Numbered from the stretch's first letter, positions 1-4,819 are shown. The stretch: DNA of 5,291 nt from Gammaproteobacteria bacterium (GCA_028064935.1 JAPTWT010000279.1:1-5291); one strand, 5' to 3'. The notes: generated by a model from the letters alone, not told the origin. Made by a program: numbers and translations.

Positions 1-158
1 ACACCGAGGTGCCCGCAATCCTCGCGCAAGCGGCGTTCACGGACGATCTGACCACGCCCATCGTCCCCGCCCGCCACGGCGCCGCCTCCGGCGTGCGCGG
101 CGCCGCGCACCTATGGCCGCCATCGCCCCCGGAACCCCGCGAAGGCGGCGCGCCATAA
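1..158 (+). CDS. C-terminal end of an unrecognised protein (partial)
   Basis: An open frame enters from the left edge (first full codon at position 3) and ends with TAA at 156-158, giving 51 residues. Third codon positions are mostly G or C, as in real genes of a GC-rich genome, and the peptide has a normal composition (AILAQAAFTDDL, then HGAASGVRGAAHLW, then a Pro/Glu/Gly-rich tail ending EGGAP). I do not recognise the family. The fragment is too short for a domain call. Position just ahead of a replication/excision module would suit another element gene, but that is inference. The 18-bp palindrome at 93-110 lies inside it. Confidence 0.5.
   Translation, partial: TEVPAILAQAAFTDDLTTPIVPARHGAASGVRGAAHLWPPSPPEPREGGAP
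93..110. repeat. Perfect 18-bp palindrome
   Basis: GTGCGCGGC is followed directly by its reverse complement GCCGCGCAC with no spacer. It lies within the last codons of the left-edge gene (Val-Arg-Gly-Ala-Ala-His). A spacer-free palindrome suits a dimeric protein binding site better than an RNA hairpin, but GC-rich codons can produce one by chance. Confidence 0.5.
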
Positions 159-190
159 GGACGGGATTCGTCACGGTGACGGTGGACAGA

Positions 191-367
191 ATGTGGACGC
201 GGACAATTGCCCTAATTATAACATTTGTTATCGTTTACTGGGCCTTGACGAGCTTATCGGGGTCATCTAGAGTTCTCAGTGCCCTTGGCTATGAGTGTGT
301 GCCATGTTGGAGACTAGGGTTGTCCACCACGGAGAAGCTTAATTGTGGGGGCGGTGAGTTTTCCTAG
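191..367 (+). CDS. Possible small single-pass membrane protein (58 aa)
   Basis: ATG at 191 opens a 58-codon frame ending TAG at 367. Residues 5-21 (TIALIITFVIVYWALTS) form one clear hydrophobic segment. After it come two close cysteines (YECVPCW) and a Gly-rich tail with a third cysteine. The frame is also open upstream to 113, but there it overlaps the end of the previous gene out of frame, so 191 is preferred. A GGTGG at 181-185 is a weak ribosome binding site. The DNA at 200-260 is much more AT-rich than its surroundings. I do not recognise a family. It could be a small phage- or plasmid-type membrane peptide, or a chance ORF. A good promoter lies inside it, which counts against it slightly. 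Confidence 0.4.
   Translation: MWTRTIALIITFVIVYWALTSLSGSSRVLSALGYECVPCWRLGLSTTEKLNCGGGEFS
245..273 (+). promoter_or_regulatory. Candidate sigma70-type promoter
   Basis: TTGACG (245-250) and TAGAGT (268-273) are separated by 17 bp: five of six -35 consensus bases and the ideal spacing. Transcription would start near 280 and give a leader of roughly 235 nt before the ATG at 515. That leader contains the inverted repeat at 431-471 and the hairpin at 487-514. It could also produce a short untranslated RNA. Confidence 0.4.
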
Positions 368-430
368 CGCCACCAGCACCTAGGGGTGTTCGACAGACGA
401 CCCCGGGCCTGTCAGTAAAAACAAGGCGGT

Positions 431-471
431 GGGGAAAACGGATACGGCACAGTCCCGAAGCCGTTTTCCCC
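431..471. repeat. 11-bp perfect inverted repeat in the leader region
   Basis: GGGGAAAACGG (431-441) and CCGTTTTCCCC (461-471) are exact reverse complements across a 19-nt spacer. No T-run follows on either strand, so a simple intrinsic terminator is unlikely. It may be an operator, an origin or transfer dyad, or a structural element of the leader RNA. The rest of the 368-514 interval holds no gene that I can support. Confidence 0.55.
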
Positions 472-486
472 TGATATCCGCGTGCG

Positions 487-514
487 GCTCTGTCCTCGAA
501 AGAGGACTAGAGCT
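487..514 (+). promoter_or_regulatory. Hairpin burying the ribosome binding site of the excisionase-like gene
   Basis: GCTCT (487-491) and GTCCTC (492-497) pair with GAGGAC (502-507) and AGAGC (509-513). The loop is GAAA, a GNRA tetraloop, and T508 is the only bulge. G486-T514 can add a wobble pair. The GAGG in the 3' arm (502-505) is the only good Shine-Dalgarno for the ATG at 515, nine bases on. Folded RNA would hide it. As DNA the same dyad could be an operator for the gene's own helix-turn-helix product. Confidence 0.55.
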
Positions 515-787
515 ATGCATAGCATAAACCTTTATCGAAAATTTCGAATTACTACAACAACTCCTTCCGGGTCAGGCCTTCGCGTCGCTTGCTGATATTG
601 CGCGCGCGGGCGGCGTCGATCAAAACGATTAAAAAAGAGGTCGCCGAGGGACGCTTTCCGGTTCCCACGGTCAAAATCGGCCGCCGGCGCCGCGTCTCTA
701 TCCTGGACCTCGCCGCCTACCTCGACTCGCTGACCACCCCGGCACCCCGCCCGGGCCGCCCCCGCTCGTCGCGTCGGGGTGGCCTAA
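515..787 (+). pseudogene. Frameshifted AlpA/excisionase-like helix-turn-helix protein
   Basis: A protein of about 90 residues can be read through three frames. ATG 515 gives MHSI. After one extra base in the AAA at 526-528 the frame reads TFIENFELLQQLLPGQAF, then ASLADIARAGGV. Near 609-612 it shifts again to SIKTIKKEVAEGRFPVPTVK, IGRRRRVSILDLAAYLDSL and a PGRPRSSRR tail. One G too many in the GGGG at about 775-778 would explain the missing end; without it the frame closes at TAA 785-787. The pattern (aromatic/Leu N-terminus, recognition helix followed by FPVPTVKIGRRRR, then a DLAAYLDSL helix) matches small AlpA-type regulators/excisionases of prophages and integrative elements. The family call is by motif only. 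A strong ribosome binding site at 502-505 fixes the start. Either the gene is dead or the bases contain indel errors. Confidence 0.6.
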
Positions 788-906
788 TACACATCCAGAC
801 CCGCTCCACGCCCCATGCGGGGGGCAATGCCGGCGATCCCGACTGCCGCCTATCTGCCCCGTGGACCGGCCTCACACTGTCCCAGCAGAGGGACCCCATC
901 AAATCG

Positions 907-1392
907 ATGGGCGGCAAAATCGCGGCCGCCGATCATTTTCTATCCATCGGCCATTCCGAACACTTCGAACGCAATACAAATCTCAGAGAAACAAAACTTC
1001 AGGGCCGCGCCATAGACCTGGACCGCGACGACCTTTCCCAGGGCGCCGACCCGCGTCGTTATGGCCGAGGCCAACGCCGCGCCCCATTGGTGCCCGCCAG
1101 GCTTTTGGGCTGCGATGGTTGGGACGCGATTCTCGGGGCAGCCCCCACCGACTTTCCAGATCGTGACGTTCTGATCGCGAGCGCCCAACTCGGTTGCGGA
1201 GAAACGGCGGCGATCGCCGAGGCGGTGGGGATCTCACAGCGACAGGTCCGAAATCTGCGAAACCGGATTCTGGCATGGGTGCGAGAGGAGTTGGATGGAA
1301 CCGACATCGCCGCCCATCTGGACGATCCTATTACCGAGGGGCGGGTCGTGCGCCGTCCGCCCAGCCGGGCCGGCCGCAAACCTCGCGGGTGA
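907..1392 (+). CDS. Helix-turn-helix DNA-binding protein, 161 aa, unrecognised family
   Basis: ATG 907 follows a GAGGGA at 888-893 (13 bases, slightly long) and the frame ends TGA 1390-1392. The frame is open further left into the broken excisionase-like gene, but that join looks like an artefact of a frameshift, so the internal ATG is preferred. Residues 71-128 look most gene-like: GWDAILGAAPTDFPDRDVLI, then a Cys-containing turn and a helix-turn-helix at about 99-127 with AAIAEAVGISQRQVRNLRNR as the core. This resembles sigma region 4 or LuxR-type tri-helical DNA-binding folds. The C-terminus is basic (RPPSRAGRKPRG), suiting nucleic-acid binding. It lies between the excisionase-like gene and the replication gene, so a regulator of element replication or excision is a reasonable inference. 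Its stop overlaps the GTG of the next small ORF by the four bases GTGA. Confidence 0.6.
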   Translation: MGGKIAAADHFLSIGHSEHFERNTNLRETKLQGRAIDLDRDDLSQGADPRRYGRGQRRAPLVPARLLGCDGWDAILGAAPTDFPDRDVLIASAQLGCGETAAIAEAVGISQRQVRNLRNRILAWVREELDGTDIAAHLDDPITEGRVVRRPPSRAGRKPRG

Positions 1393-1553
1393 GTCAGGCC
1401 GTTAGGCGCCGACCTTCTAAGAGACCTCATCGACCCAGAGCGCCTGCCCCGCATAATGCGAGCGGGCCGCGCCGTCCGCGCGTGCGGCCGGTGTGCGAGG
1501 GGCAGGCATCTTTTGACTGGGCTGCGCGAGATCGTCATGAAAAAACTTACTGA
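1389..1553 (+). CDS. Small Arg/Pro-rich ORF overlapping the replication gene start
   Basis: A GTG at 1389 overlaps the preceding stop (GTGA) and opens 54 codons ending TGA at 1551-1553. The peptide is very basic in its first two-thirds (repeated Arg/Pro, e.g. RRRPSKRPHRPRAPAP) and ends FDWAARDRHEKTY. There is no Shine-Dalgarno, so it would depend on coupling to the upstream gene. The replication-gene ATG at 1537 lies inside its last codons, the arrangement seen for leader peptides that couple translation to a plasmid initiator (e.g. tap/repA). It also covers the nested hairpin at 1442-1507. It may equally be a chance frame in GC-rich DNA. Confidence 0.3.
   Translation: MSQAVRRRPSKRPHRPRAPAPHNASGPRRPRVRPVCEGQASFDWAARDRHEKTY
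1442..1507 (+). promoter_or_regulatory. Nested stem-loop ahead of the replication gene
   Basis: GCCTGCCCC (1442-1450) pairs perfectly with GGGGCAGGC (1499-1507). Inside, GGCCGC (1465-1470) pairs with GCGGCC (1484-1489), extendable by one G-T and one C-G pair. The structure ends 29 bases before the initiator ATG at 1537. It would be unfolded by ribosomes reading the small ORF, so it could tie initiator translation to that ORF. There is no T-run, so it is not an ordinary terminator. Confidence 0.4.
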
Positions 1554-2518
1554 CTTGTTGGATCACCCGATTGCATTCCATAGGCCTCTGATGCATGTGG
1601 CGGGGGGCGTGTTGCCGGCCCTTACGCTATCCAGGCACTCTATTGGACCAAGCGCACCTCGGACCTCGAAGGCTGGTTCTGGAAGACCCAGGACCAGTGG
1701 GAGGAGGAGACGGGCATGGGGCGACGGGAGCAGGAAACAGCGCGAGGGCGGCTCAGGGAAACGCGATTTTGGCAAGAGGACCTGCGCGACATCCCCGCCA
1801 GGATGCACTTCCGCGTGGACCTGGATCTGCTGGCGGCGGCCTTGTTGCTTGGTGGGGGTGAGCAAACAAGTATGGCGAAATCCGCCATACTGGTAAGGCG
1901 GAAAGCGCCAAGCTGGTTTGGCGGGTTCCGCCGATCTATATACTAGAGACTACGTCCGAAACCACAGCAGGGAGTATGCAGATAAATACATCAGCTCGGA
2001 GCGCTGACGCACTCCAAGCTGATGGCGTTGAGAAGAAGCGCCCATCCTATCTCATTCTTGACAGGGGTGAGACGCTGAATGAAGGCGCAGACGTTCCATC
2101 TCGGCAAAACCCCCATCCAGGGAAAGGATCGGGAAAGCCCGCGCCAGTGGATAATTCGCCCGCGGTGATCACCATGCCCGTGGTCGGCGGTGGGATGTAC
2201 CCCGTCACCGAGGACGCGTGCAGGCTGTTTCGTGAGACCTATCCTACCTTGGACATTGGCCAGTGCATCCGCTCTGCGAAGCTTTGGCTCGTGTCCAATC
2301 CTAGCAAGGTCGAGACGCCGCGGGGTATGCCGAAGTTTCTGGCCGGCTGGATGGAGCGGGCACTGAACCGCGGCCAGCACCTGCTCGTGAACGCGTCTCG
2401 GTCGGTGGACAGAACGACGCCGCCGGCACGTGAAAGCCTGTCCGAGCGAAACCGCCGCGCCGGGGAAGAGCTCATCGCCCTCGTACAAGCCCGCGCCCAT
2501 GGAGTGAAAAAGTCATGA
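1537..2518 (+). pseudogene. Phage/plasmid-type replication initiator, split over three frames
   Basis: Frame 1 from ATG 1537 gives MKKLTDLLDHPIAFHRPLMH and VAGGVLPALTLS. A lost base at 1630-1632 moves to QALYWTKRTSDLEGWFWKTQ, DQWEEETGMGRREQETARG and FRVDLDLLAAAL, the winged-helix N-terminal domain typical of phage replication proteins (Leu-rich helix, YW.KRT, GWF.KTQ.QWEEETG). A shift in or after the GGGGG at 1854-1858 leads to the third frame, open from 1862 to TGA 2518. That frame holds a Ser/Thr/Lys-rich linker and a C-terminal domain (YPVTEDACRLFRETYP, then LWLVSNPSKVETPRGMPKFL, then AGWMERA) seen in O/DnaT-like replication proteins. Intact length would be about 326 residues. The last frame has its own ATG at 1976, but AGGGAG only one base upstream is a poor ribosome binding site and the N-terminal domain would be absent. 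The linker DNA carries the 23-bp-spaced dyads. Family by motif is fairly sure; the exact subfamily is not. Confidence 0.7.
1873..1941. repeat. Three 23-bp units with 15-bp dyads: candidate origin iterons
   Basis: TGGCGAAATCCGCCA (1873-1887), AGGCGGAAAGCGCCA (1896-1910) and TGGCGGGTTCCGCCG (1919-1933) start exactly 23 bp apart. All three share GGCG, a five-base centre, and CGCC; units 1 and 2 agree at 16 of 23 positions. Unit 1 extends to a perfect 9-bp stem (1869-1877 with 1883-1891). Units 2 and 3 can also pair with each other (1897-1903 with 1926-1932, 1906-1911 with 1918-1923). They lie in the linker-coding part of the initiator gene, where lambda O carries its origin iterons. Because 23 is not a multiple of three, the protein does not repeat, which argues for selection on the DNA. 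Confidence 0.6.
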
Positions 2519-2745
2519 GACCTCTCCCCGACCGAGAGGGGTGGGCTCAGGATCGTGCTCAGCCGCTCGGAGCGGCCCGTGGTGGCATTGGGTGCGAGAC
2601 GGCCAATCCTTTCCCTCCCCCCAACAGCGCAGGGGACAAAGCAGCTAAGGTCATGGGCAAAAACCCCGTGAGCCGCGGTTGGGCCCTTTTGAGGCACTGC
2701 GGATCAGTTCGGTATGGTACGCTATTTCTGTCGCTTGCGAGGTAA
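2515..2745 (+). CDS. Doubtful 76-aa ORF after the replication gene
   Basis: ATG at 2515 overlaps the initiator stop as ATGA and the frame runs 76 codons to TAA at 2743-2745. The product has no recognisable domain: Gly/Ala/Arg-rich, a Pro run (PFPPP), and a C-terminus ending TLFLSLAR. It contains a hairpin near its start (CCTCTC 2521-2526 with GAGAGG 2534-2539, seven-base loop) that could belong to a factor-dependent end of the replication transcript, since no T-run follows. The promoter for the next operon lies within its 3' part. The overlap is the only positive sign. The stretch may simply be an intergenic spacer. Confidence 0.25.
   Translation: MRPLPDREGWAQDRAQPLGAARGGIGCETANPFPPPNSAGDKAAKVMGKNPVSRGWALLRHCGSVRYGTLFLSLAR
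2689..2718 (+). promoter_or_regulatory. Candidate promoter of the membrane-protein operon
   Basis: TTGAGG (2689-2694) and TATGGT (2713-2718) are 18 bp apart. Each matches the sigma70 consensus at four of six bases, including TTGA and TAT. A start near 2726 would leave about 35 nt of leader before ATG 2761, containing AGGG at 2748-2751 as ribosome binding site. This would let the operon be expressed independently of the broken genes to its left. Confidence 0.4.
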
Positions 2746-2760
2746 CCAGGGCAAAACGGG

Positions 2761-3144
2761 ATGGATCAGCACGATTTCGAGATCGAAATCGAAATTGAGA
2801 AACTGAGGCTGAGGGCGGATCGTTTTAACGCACGGATGGAGCTTATCCGTCTGATGTTTATTCTGGGCGCAGGCCTTTATGCTCTCCATATGATTATGGC
2901 GGGGCTTGGTACGGCCATGGGACATTCCGCCGCCGTCATTTCGGCCACCAGTACCTTGGTGAAATCCTTGTGGGGTATCATTCCGTCTATTGCTTGGTTC
3001 TTCGAGCGGCAAGGAAAGAAGCGTGCCATCAAGGAAAAGGCACGCTTCCAACAGTTGGTGGAGAAGGGTGACGCCTACCGGAGCACAAGTGGCTTGACGG
3101 AGACAGGCGCCACCCCGCGGCAGGACCGAGGATCACATCCATGA
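2761..3144 (+). CDS. Small membrane protein of unknown function (127 aa), operon gene 1
   Basis: ATG 2761 has AGGG nine bases upstream and the frame ends TGA 3142-3144. The N-terminus is an acidic/basic helix with a three-fold Glu-Ile repeat (FEIEIEIEKLRLRA, residues 6-19). A clear membrane segment follows at about 31-53 (LMFILGAGLYALHMIMAGLG) and a probable second at about 57-81 (LVKSLWGIIPSIAWFF). The tail is basic then polar (ERQGKKRAIKEKARFQQ), so both ends probably lie in the cytoplasm. I recognise no catalytic motif and no named family. It overlaps the next gene by ATGA, so the two products are probably made together and may form one membrane complex. The gene is intact, unlike most of its neighbours, and visibly less GC-rich, suggesting a separate origin or continued selection. 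Confidence 0.75.
   Translation: MDQHDFEIEIEIEKLRLRADRFNARMELIRLMFILGAGLYALHMIMAGLGTAMGHSAAVISATSTLVKSLWGIIPSIAWFFERQGKKRAIKEKARFQQLVEKGDAYRSTSGLTETGATPRQDRGSHP
2772..2791. repeat. 20-bp near-perfect palindrome just after the start codon
   Basis: CGATTTCGA (2772-2780) and TCGAAATCG (2783-2791) are exact reverse complements around a two-base centre. The site begins eight bases after the ATG of the first membrane-protein gene and lies in the stretch coding the Glu-Ile repeat (three near-identical hexamers, 2779-2796). As DNA it could be an operator. As RNA it would give an eight-pair hairpin with an AGAT loop close to the initiation site. Confidence 0.45.
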
Positions 3145-3749
3145 ATGACATCATGCTTGGCATCGCCATTTTGCTGGCCTTATCGTCATGGTGGTTTGTC
3201 TATAAACCGAGCCTCTTGGATAAGACCCGCGATGAGTTGTTTGATTTGCGCCAGGAGGTACGCGACTACTTTCTTCAGAGTGGACGGGGCTTGGATCATC
3301 CGCTATATGCTGCCTTAAGGGATCTCATCAACGGCCATCTTCGTTACACGGAATCCCTGACCATGTCGCGGTTTGTCGTTTGGGCCCATTGGCACAGTAA
3401 ACACCCGACCGAAGCGGAACAGCTGCGGCTGAGAGTCGAGGCGCCTCTCCAAACAAATGACCGGGAATTAGCGGCGTTCGCTATGAACGTGCGGTTGCGG
3501 GCGGCGGGGCATATGTACGGGCACATGCTCGCCAATACGGTGCCGGGACTTATTGTGCTGGCGCTGGTGGGAACGATGCTTGCCGTGGTCACGTCTAAGC
3601 AATCGCAACCAAAAAGGCAAAGGGCGCGGACGTCTGCGGATTCGCGGTTGAATGATAGGGATCCGCTAGCACAGATATTTGATCGTGTGAGCCGTGTTAC
3701 CCACTGGTCGCCACAGACAGCCATGGAAGAGTGCGCGATAGCGTCATAA
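3141..3749 (+). CDS. Membrane protein of unknown function (202 aa), operon gene 2
   Basis: ATG 3141 overlaps the upstream stop (ATGA). GAGG at 3128-3131 gives good spacing, and the frame ends TAA 3747-3749. Layout: N-terminal membrane segment at about 4-21 (IMLGIAILLALSSWWFVY); a soluble central domain at about 25-125 with a DKTRDELFDLRQEVRDYFLQ helix and a conserved-looking LRDLINGHLRYTESL motif; a second membrane segment at about 130-150 (LANTVPGLIVLALVGTMLAV); and a basic, polar C-terminal tail. The His/Trp cluster WAHWHSKH (81-88) is notable but matches no metal or catalytic motif I know. Both ends are short, leaving the central domain on one face of the membrane. I think this is one of the small conserved hypothetical membrane proteins of proteobacteria and mobile elements, but I cannot name a family. 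Its partner is the gene just upstream. Confidence 0.75.
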   Translation: MNDIMLGIAILLALSSWWFVYKPSLLDKTRDELFDLRQEVRDYFLQSGRGLDHPLYAALRDLINGHLRYTESLTMSRFVVWAHWHSKHPTEAEQLRLRVEAPLQTNDRELAAFAMNVRLRAAGHMYGHMLANTVPGLIVLALVGTMLAVVTSKQSQPKRQRARTSADSRLNDRDPLAQIFDRVSRVTHWSPQTAMEECAIAS

Positions 3750-3842
3750 GGACCGGCCACGCAAGTCGAAGCCAGTGTCGGGTGATGCGTGGCGTTGGGG
3801 ATGGCGGTGCCGGTCCCCGCGGGTCAGGTGTTTGTACCTGAC
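3750..3842. repeat. Overlapping inverted repeats between convergent genes
   Basis: Three stems can be drawn. GGACCGGC (3750-3757) with GCCGGTCC (3809-3816). GCCACGC (3756-3762) with GCGTGGC (3787-3793), which overlaps the first and would compete with it. GTCAGGT (3823-3829) with ACCTGAC (3836-3842), extendable by one G-T pair to a four-base loop. They start one base after the operon stop and face the remains of minus-strand genes. None is followed by a T-run on either strand, so factor-dependent termination or 3'-end protection is likelier than a classic terminator. Confidence 0.4.
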
Positions 3843-3861
3843 ACAAATGGGCCGTCATCCA

Positions 3862-3888
3862 CTACCGGTGAGCTTCGATGTCAGTCAT
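3862..3888 (-). pseudogene. Start of a minus-strand gene, stopped after eight codons
   Basis: On the minus strand AGGAG lies nine bases before ATG 3888, about 20 bases after the end of the preceding pseudogene: a normal operon-like start. The frame reads MTDIEAHR, then TAG at 3864-3862, and then stays open (WMTAHLCQVQTPDPRG and on) into the end of the convergent operon. The TAG is one transition from a Gln codon. The downstream reading is Pro/Arg-rich and unconvincing, so the gene body may also be deleted. Product unknown. Confidence 0.35.
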
Positions 3889-3907
3889 GGTATTTTGCTC
3901 CTGTGGG

Positions 3908-4819
3908 TTATCGGATGTTGAGACACGCTTGGTCGTAGCGCGGGCAATCCGGGCCCTCTGTGATCGGTCCAGAGCCGTTGTACCGCAGGATGGCGTCGCG
4001 ATGCGGGCTGGGATGGAAAAACTGCAAGTCGCCGACCGTGATGAGGTGATGATCCAAGTCGGCGTGCCGAGCGCCACGGCGCCACCGGCCACGGCCGTGA
4101 GCAGCAGCGTGAACGCCGCTGACACCCACTATCGCGCGATGGACCTATTAAGCGCGGTCCGCGCCTGCTTCTCGACGGCGGTTGCCACCTCGGTTTTCTA
4201 CGATTCCACGAACGCCGCGCCTTTCTCGGCTCCTAGCCGGTCCAATCCAGCAGCCGCCTTTTGAAGCTCGGCAGCGCCACGGCTCGCGGCGACGCCGATG
4301 GTGGTGACCAACGCCGCCCCCGCTTCAGCCGTTTTGTCCTCGATGCCTTTGGCAACCCCGGCGGCCAAGTCGGCGCTGGCCTTCATGGTCCCTTGGTAGA
4401 TCAACTCAGGGACCTTGCGGGTTTCCAGCGACAACGTCTTGACATGCTGGCCCGCGACCTGCGCCGCGAGCGTCGCATCCAGTACGGAGGCGACCATGGC
4501 CCACACCACATCATCAGTTCGATGCACGCCCAAATCGGAGGCCTTGCGCAACAGCGCCTCGCGCATCTCGGGGGTAGGGACTCAAGGGCCGCATCCCGCG
4601 GCGCTGCCGGACGCGGTGCGAGCGCTGGCGCCGGGGTGGGCTTGGCGATAGCGGGGTAAGCGGTAACCCAGCGGCGTTAGAGATCGCGAGGCAAGCCGAC
4701 CGGCATACTGTCTTCAGGTACGACGAGGAGGCGTTGAGGGGTGGCGGGATCGACGGGGGCGAGATTACGGGCGTAGAGCGCGGTTGCGTGCGCCACGAAC
4801 GGTCCGTCAGGGATTCGCG
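3908..4819 (-). pseudogene. Remnant of an Ala-rich protein with C-terminal membrane segment, possibly conjugation-related
   Basis: One protein can be followed on the minus strand despite five lesions. After the IS66 edge it reads RIPDGPFVAHATALYARNLA, then QRLLVVPEDSMPVGLPRDL, stop TAA (4679-4677), RRWVTAYPAIAKPTPAPALA, a missing base in the five-base C run (complement of 4570-4574), then MREALLRKASDLGVHRTDDV, VWAMVASVLDATLAAQ and a long Ala/Lys/Glu helix region to AFVES, TAG (4200-4198), KTEVATAVEKQARTALNRSI, TAG (4131-4129), then a membrane segment (AAFTLLLTAVAGGAVALG). A shift near 4045-4085 leads to DLQFFHPSPHRDAILRYNGS and the end at TAA 3910-3908. Codon third positions stay GC-rich throughout, supporting past coding use. 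The Ala-rich helix plus C-terminal membrane segment suggests a transfer-region protein (TraM-like at best). I cannot name it firmly. The 5' end is lost to the insertion sequence. Confidence 0.5.

Noticed and set aside
431..471. Rho-independent terminator
   Set aside because: The stem is perfect but the 19-nt loop is long and no T-run follows on either strand.
589..1392. A single 267-aa protein starting at TTG 589
   Set aside because: Its first part is the frameshifted middle of the excisionase-like gene and its last part an unrelated helix-turn-helix protein. The join (about 780-906) has no family resemblance, and a better start exists at 907.
1059..1538. 159-aa minus-strand ORF opposite the helix-turn-helix gene
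   Set aside because: Composition is Arg/Ser/Pro-rich without domain features, as expected for the shadow of a GC-rich gene on the other strand.
1991..2697. Two overlapping minus-strand ORFs (169 and 152 aa) opposite the initiator C-terminal part
   Set aside because: The plus-strand frame carries recognisable replication-protein motifs. The minus-strand texts have none and no ribosome binding sites.
3878..4659. Plus-strand ORFs of 128, 132 and 78 aa in the right part
   Set aside because: They are antisense shadows of the decayed minus-strand gene, which reads sensibly over the whole stretch.
4656..4668. GTAAGCGGTAACC as the end of the IS66 element
   Set aside because: It resembles an IS66 terminus, but the minus-strand protein reading runs through it in frame, and the transposase stop at 4838 lies close to the better-placed candidate end at 4820.
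3862..4679. Recoding of TAG as an amino acid (amber-reassigned phage code)
   Set aside because: The same gene also has frameshifts and a TAA stop, and TAG ends other reading frames normally (the IS66 transposase at 4838-4840, the ORF at 367). Decay explains it more simply.
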